Below, one piece after another: positions 63,971 through 64,000 of a stretch of 64,000 nucleotides of DNA (positions within the stretch are counted from its first letter, which is position 1; every line of letters starts with the position of its first letter). Where the stretch lies: NCBI RefSeq assembly GCF_012933555.1, contig NZ_JABBPK010000001.1, positions 4,380,001 through 4,444,000 on the forward strand, read 5' to 3'. Below the pieces are notes generated by a model. The model was not told the origin of the DNA. It made no database searches and saw only the letters and a program-made list of their open reading frames with translations. A program made the translations under genes and the position numbers. The stretch is from Niallia alba (lineage in GTDB: Bacteria > Bacillota > Bacilli > Bacillales > Cytobacillaceae).

Positions 63971-64000
63971 TATAAATATCGATTTTCAACTAATTTTATA

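Noticed and set aside
1-64000. tRNA, rRNA or origin sequences
   Set aside because: I saw no cloverleaf with conserved TTCGA arm, no rRNA motifs, and no DnaA-box cluster.

Overview
The window comes from a low-GC Gram-positive bacterium of the Bacillaceae. The evidence is strong AGGAGG-type ribosome binding sites, sigma-A promoters, a TreR-type operator next to a cre-like site, IS21/IS3/ISLre2/IS1380-type insertion sequences, and genes of clear Bacillus type (treP, YhgE, EpsC/EpsN-like enzymes). The dispersed ~150 bp intergenic repeat reminds me of Niallia/Bacillus circulans-type genomes, but that placement is only an impression. This is an accessory region. About a third of the recognisable genes are broken by in-frame stops, frameshifts, deletion junctions or insertion sequences.

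Layout. 1-4250: an LmrB/LmrA-like drug exporter and regulator pair, a broken nitroreductase, a GntR/UTRA regulator, and a deletion scar joining an RspA-like dehydratase fragment to a beta-glucoside PTS fragment. 4391-12941: an intact hydantoin/N-carbamoyl compound operon on the minus strand (hyuA, hyuB, M20 amidohydrolase, NCS1 permease) behind an unusual enhancer-binding-type regulator with no GAFTGA motif. 13029-16059: a decayed alpha-glucosidase and a treP gene with one stop codon, still behind a good promoter, two TreR-like operators and a cre-like site. 16447-23140: an AGCCAA tandem array, a YhgE/Pip membrane protein, and an orphan TadZ-CpaB-TadZ trio behind a leader ending in an intrinsic terminator.

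23436-37940 is the most interesting part. It holds two ATP-grasp ligases, an MFS exporter, an EpsN-like sugar aminotransferase, an EpsC/PglF-like 4,6-dehydratase without membrane anchor, a left-handed beta-helix protein, a stand-alone alanyl-tRNA-synthetase-like protein, and a 45-residue ORF. I read it as a possible pathway that makes an amino sugar and attaches amino acids to it, with export by the MFS protein. Two nested IS21 elements (25957-31609) lie inside it.

39159-43373: a NagZ and YjgB-like pseudogene mosaic containing an ISLre2 element, followed by six tandem copies of a 153 bp repeat. 43512-48601: a CdaR-type regulator, a glycerate kinase gene cut cleanly by an IS3-family element, and a GntP permease. 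49971-56404: an intact purine-salvage operon (polyamine-type ABC importer, nucleoside hydrolase, adenine deaminase). 56571-61286: small membrane proteins, further repeat copies, and a three-part deletion scar (PTS, DUF2264, RpiR). 61325-64000: a Fur-controlled siderophore-binding lipoprotein gene disrupted by an IS1380-family element and by a separate frameshift.
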